A stretch of DNA of 64,000 nt from NCBI GenBank assembly GCA_034231615.1, contig CM067316.1:61775353-61839352 (forward strand), in the 5' to 3' direction. A program made the translations under genes and the position numbers. Origin of the DNA: Meghimatium bilineatum (taxonomy: Eukaryota > Mollusca > Gastropoda > Stylommatophora > Philomycidae). The stretch's first letter is position 1. Each line of letters starts with the position of its first letter. Below, piece after piece: positions 61,670-64,000 of the stretch. The notes below the pieces were generated by a model, which was not told where the DNA came from, searched no databases, and worked only from the letters and a program-made list of their open reading frames with translations.

Positions 61670-61935
61670 TCGTCCATCACAAGTGATGATGACCATTTGT
61701 TACATCCACTTTTGAAAATTCAATTTTAGTTATGTCCTTGATTATGAGTTCGTAGATGGCTAATGAGCCCTATTCGAGCTTAAATGTCATTGGACAGTTT
61801 GGACATGGAATAACGACTGTAGACGGATCTTGGTCTATCCGTGATTTTCTAGCTGCTCTCCGCTGTTGAGCTGCTGCATTTCTCTTCTTTTCACAAGATG
61901 ATGCGCTCTTTTTAATTTTAGAACGCCATGTTTGT
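61670..61935 (-). mobile_element. LINE family C, 3' end with degenerate finger
   Basis: The minus strand reads RRAARKSRIDQDPSTVVIPC, PNCPMTFK and, after a frame change, GLISHLRTHNQGH. The 3' end CATCATCACTTGTGATGGAC follows, as at 15805. Confidence 0.78.
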
Positions 61936-62259
61936 CTGTATACTGTACATTATAACATTGTTTGTGTATGTAGTCTCTATTTTATTGTGTGATTCTATTC
62001 TGTTTGTTCGTTCCGTTCTTGAGAAACACTTATTTTGTCACACGATTCTAAATTATATTTTACCCAAAATATTTATTTACCATTTGATACAAAGTTTTCC
62101 GCAGTCAATCGATCAGTCAATTCTTGAGTAAAATAGAGGCTAACAAGCATAAGTACATAAGTCACCTATTTGTCTGGTTTATTTTTTCCACACCTACGGA
62201 GACCTATATATTCTACACTGGTCTCTTTCATAATGTCAATAATTTAAATAAAATCCTTG
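61936..62259. other. Unassigned DNA
   Basis: No gene recognised; the short open frames are AT-driven. Confidence 0.4.
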
Positions 62260-62540
62260 TAATTGAGAAGGAGCATAGAAACGAAAATATGAGACTAGAA
62301 ACTGAAATAAGGAACAAAAAGTTGACGTATGTAACTGGAAAATAAAATAAGAAACTGAAAACTAAAATGAGAAACTGGAAAATTAAATAAGAGGCTGGAA
62401 TAAGAAACTGGAAAGGAAATGAGAGACTGGAAACGGAAAGAGAAACTGAAAATTAACGTACTTAACTGGAAAATGAAACGCGAAGCTAGAATGAAATATT
62501 AAACTGGAAACTGAAATGAGAAGATGGAAAGTTTTTTGGG
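62260..62540. repeat. Degenerate GAAACTGGAAAATGA repeat
   Basis: AGAAACTGGAAA, TGAAATAAG and AAACTGAAA motifs recur at 10-25 bp spacing, purine-rich on the plus strand. Confidence 0.8.
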
Positions 62541-62564
62541 TTAACTTACAAGAAATGATTACAA

Positions 62565-63022
62565 CGCGACGTGCTGTTTCGTTCATTGTTGTTTGATTGA
62601 TTGCTTTCACACCCATACAATCACATTATTTTTTGATTGATTGCTTTCACACCCATACAATCACATTATTGTTTTATTGATTGCTTTGACAACCCAAAAA
62701 TTACATTCTTGTTTGATTGATTGCTTTGACAACCCAAAAATCACATTCTTGTTTGATTGATTGCTTTGACATCCCTAAAATCACATTCTTGTTTTATTGA
62801 TTGCTTTGACAACCCTAAAATCATATTCTTGTTTGATTGATTGCTTTGACAACCCTAAAATCAGATTCTTGTTTGATTGATTGCTTTGACAACCATAACA
62901 TCACATTCTTGTTTTATTGATTGCTTTGACAACCCTAAAATCACATTCTTGTTTGATTGATTGCTTTGACACCCATACAATCACATTCTTGTTTGATTGA
63001 TTGCTTTGACACCCTTACAATC
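62565..63022. repeat. 40-bp minisatellite
   Basis: About 11 copies with TTGTTTGATTGATTGCTTTG and ACAACCCTAAAATCACATTC. Confidence 0.95.
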
Positions 63023-63242
63023 ATTAGATGAAAGCGTCAGTGAAAGTGTCTAATTATTCAGAACTGTATGTACAGCAACAAAGTTCCTACACTTTAAATA
63101 TGGACGTAATTCGAGGAACGTTTCAATAACAAATCTTACTTGTATGTCATCTTCTACAGGTCATCGCATAGTTATCATAGATTGGCATCTATATTATCCT
63201 CTCACATGGTCTATGCCAAGGAACTCTTGGGACACCTGCCAT

Positions 63243-63440
63243 TATAAGACTAGATGTAATTCATTATAAGATTAGATGTAATTCATTATAAGATTAGATG
63301 ACATTCATTATAAGATTAGATGTAATTCATTATAAGATTATATGACATTATAAGATTATATAACATTATAAGATTAGATGACATTATAAGATTAGATGTA
63401 ATTCATTATAAGATTAGATGACATTCATTATAAGATTAGA
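63243..63440. repeat. 22-bp minisatellite
   Basis: About nine copies of CATTATAAGATTAGATGTAA plus TT, with GACATT variants. Confidence 0.93.
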
Positions 63441-63489
63441 TCATGTCATGTTTTATGTCATCTTTTTAATAAAATTTTGTAAAGTTTAC

Positions 63490-63962
63490 ATTTGACATAC
63501 TTTCATATGTACACATTTGACATACTTTCATATGTACACATTTGACATACTTTCATATGTACACATTTGACATACTTTCATATGTACACATTTGACATAC
63601 TTTCATATGTACACATTTGACATACTTTCATATGTACACATTTGACATACTTTCATATGTACACATTTGACATACTTTTATATGTACACATTTGACATAC
63701 TTTCATATGTACACATTTGACATACTTTCATATGTACACATTTGACATACTTTCATATGTACACAATTGACATACTTTCATATGTACACATTTGACATAC
63801 TTTCATATGTACACATTTGACATACTTTTATATGTACACATTTGACATACTTTCATATGTACACATTTGACATACTTTCATATGTACACATTTGACATAC
63901 TTTCATATGTACACAATTGACATACTTTCATATGTACACATTTGACATACTTTCATATGTAT
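63490..63962. repeat. 25-bp minisatellite
   Basis: About 19 copies of ATGTACACATTTGACATACT plus TTCAT. Ends about 40 bp before the window edge. Confidence 0.96.
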
Positions 63963-64000
63963 AAAATATCCTCCTCTCAGGTTTAAAAAAAATATTTATT

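Overview
The window looks like AT-rich nuclear DNA from an invertebrate animal, most likely a lophotrochozoan such as a mollusc. This is an inference from the intron-rich gene with GT-AG introns, the dense non-LTR retrotransposons, the tRNA-like SINEs, the TTAGGG-type interstitial repeat and an invertebrate class I cytokine receptor. No species can be named from the sequence alone.

The main content is one large minus-strand gene of about 47 kb (59425 down to 12413). I assembled it by eye from 17 coding exons. Every junction is GT-AG, every split codon closes, and the product is about 1307 residues. In order it encodes a signal peptide, an Ig-like domain, a two-domain cytokine-receptor homology region (four cysteines, a C-x-W, and WSDPS in the WSXWS position), three further fibronectin III domains, one transmembrane helix and a long cytoplasmic tail. 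This is the gp130/LIFR/IL6ST architecture. The last exon encodes a tail built from two coding minisatellites. One is an 84-bp unit that puts tyrosines exactly every 14 residues, alternating EYLQL and EYVPS. The other is a 45-bp unit. A 2-bp shortfall inside the 45-bp array ends the frame early and leaves about 80 further codons, with extra tyrosine motifs, out of frame.

The introns and flanks hold two kinds of material. The first is tandem arrays with 12-84 bp units, about 30% of the window by my hand tally. The largest are at 695-3206, 11086-11952, 25995-26757, 30880-33100, 38836-39490, 42668-43700, 54765-56045 and 63490-63962. The second is non-LTR retrotransposons. Family A is represented by an apparently full-length RTE-like element with an intact 973-codon endonuclease/reverse transcriptase frame (45763-49058) plus fragments. 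Family B has 5'-truncated copies at 18788-20299, 17928-18192 and 35693-36553. Family C ends in a C2H2-like finger (18204-18787 plus 20300-20470, interrupted by a family B insertion). Other 3' fragments include one with an RNase H domain (34400-34960). SINEs and short pogo-like MITEs are also present.

Several arrays can be traced to a seed inside a transposable element, an inverted repeat, a splice site or coding sequence, so the window shows minisatellite birth in several contexts around one receptor gene. From 1 to 12 kb and from 59.5 to 64 kb I see only repeats and unassigned DNA.
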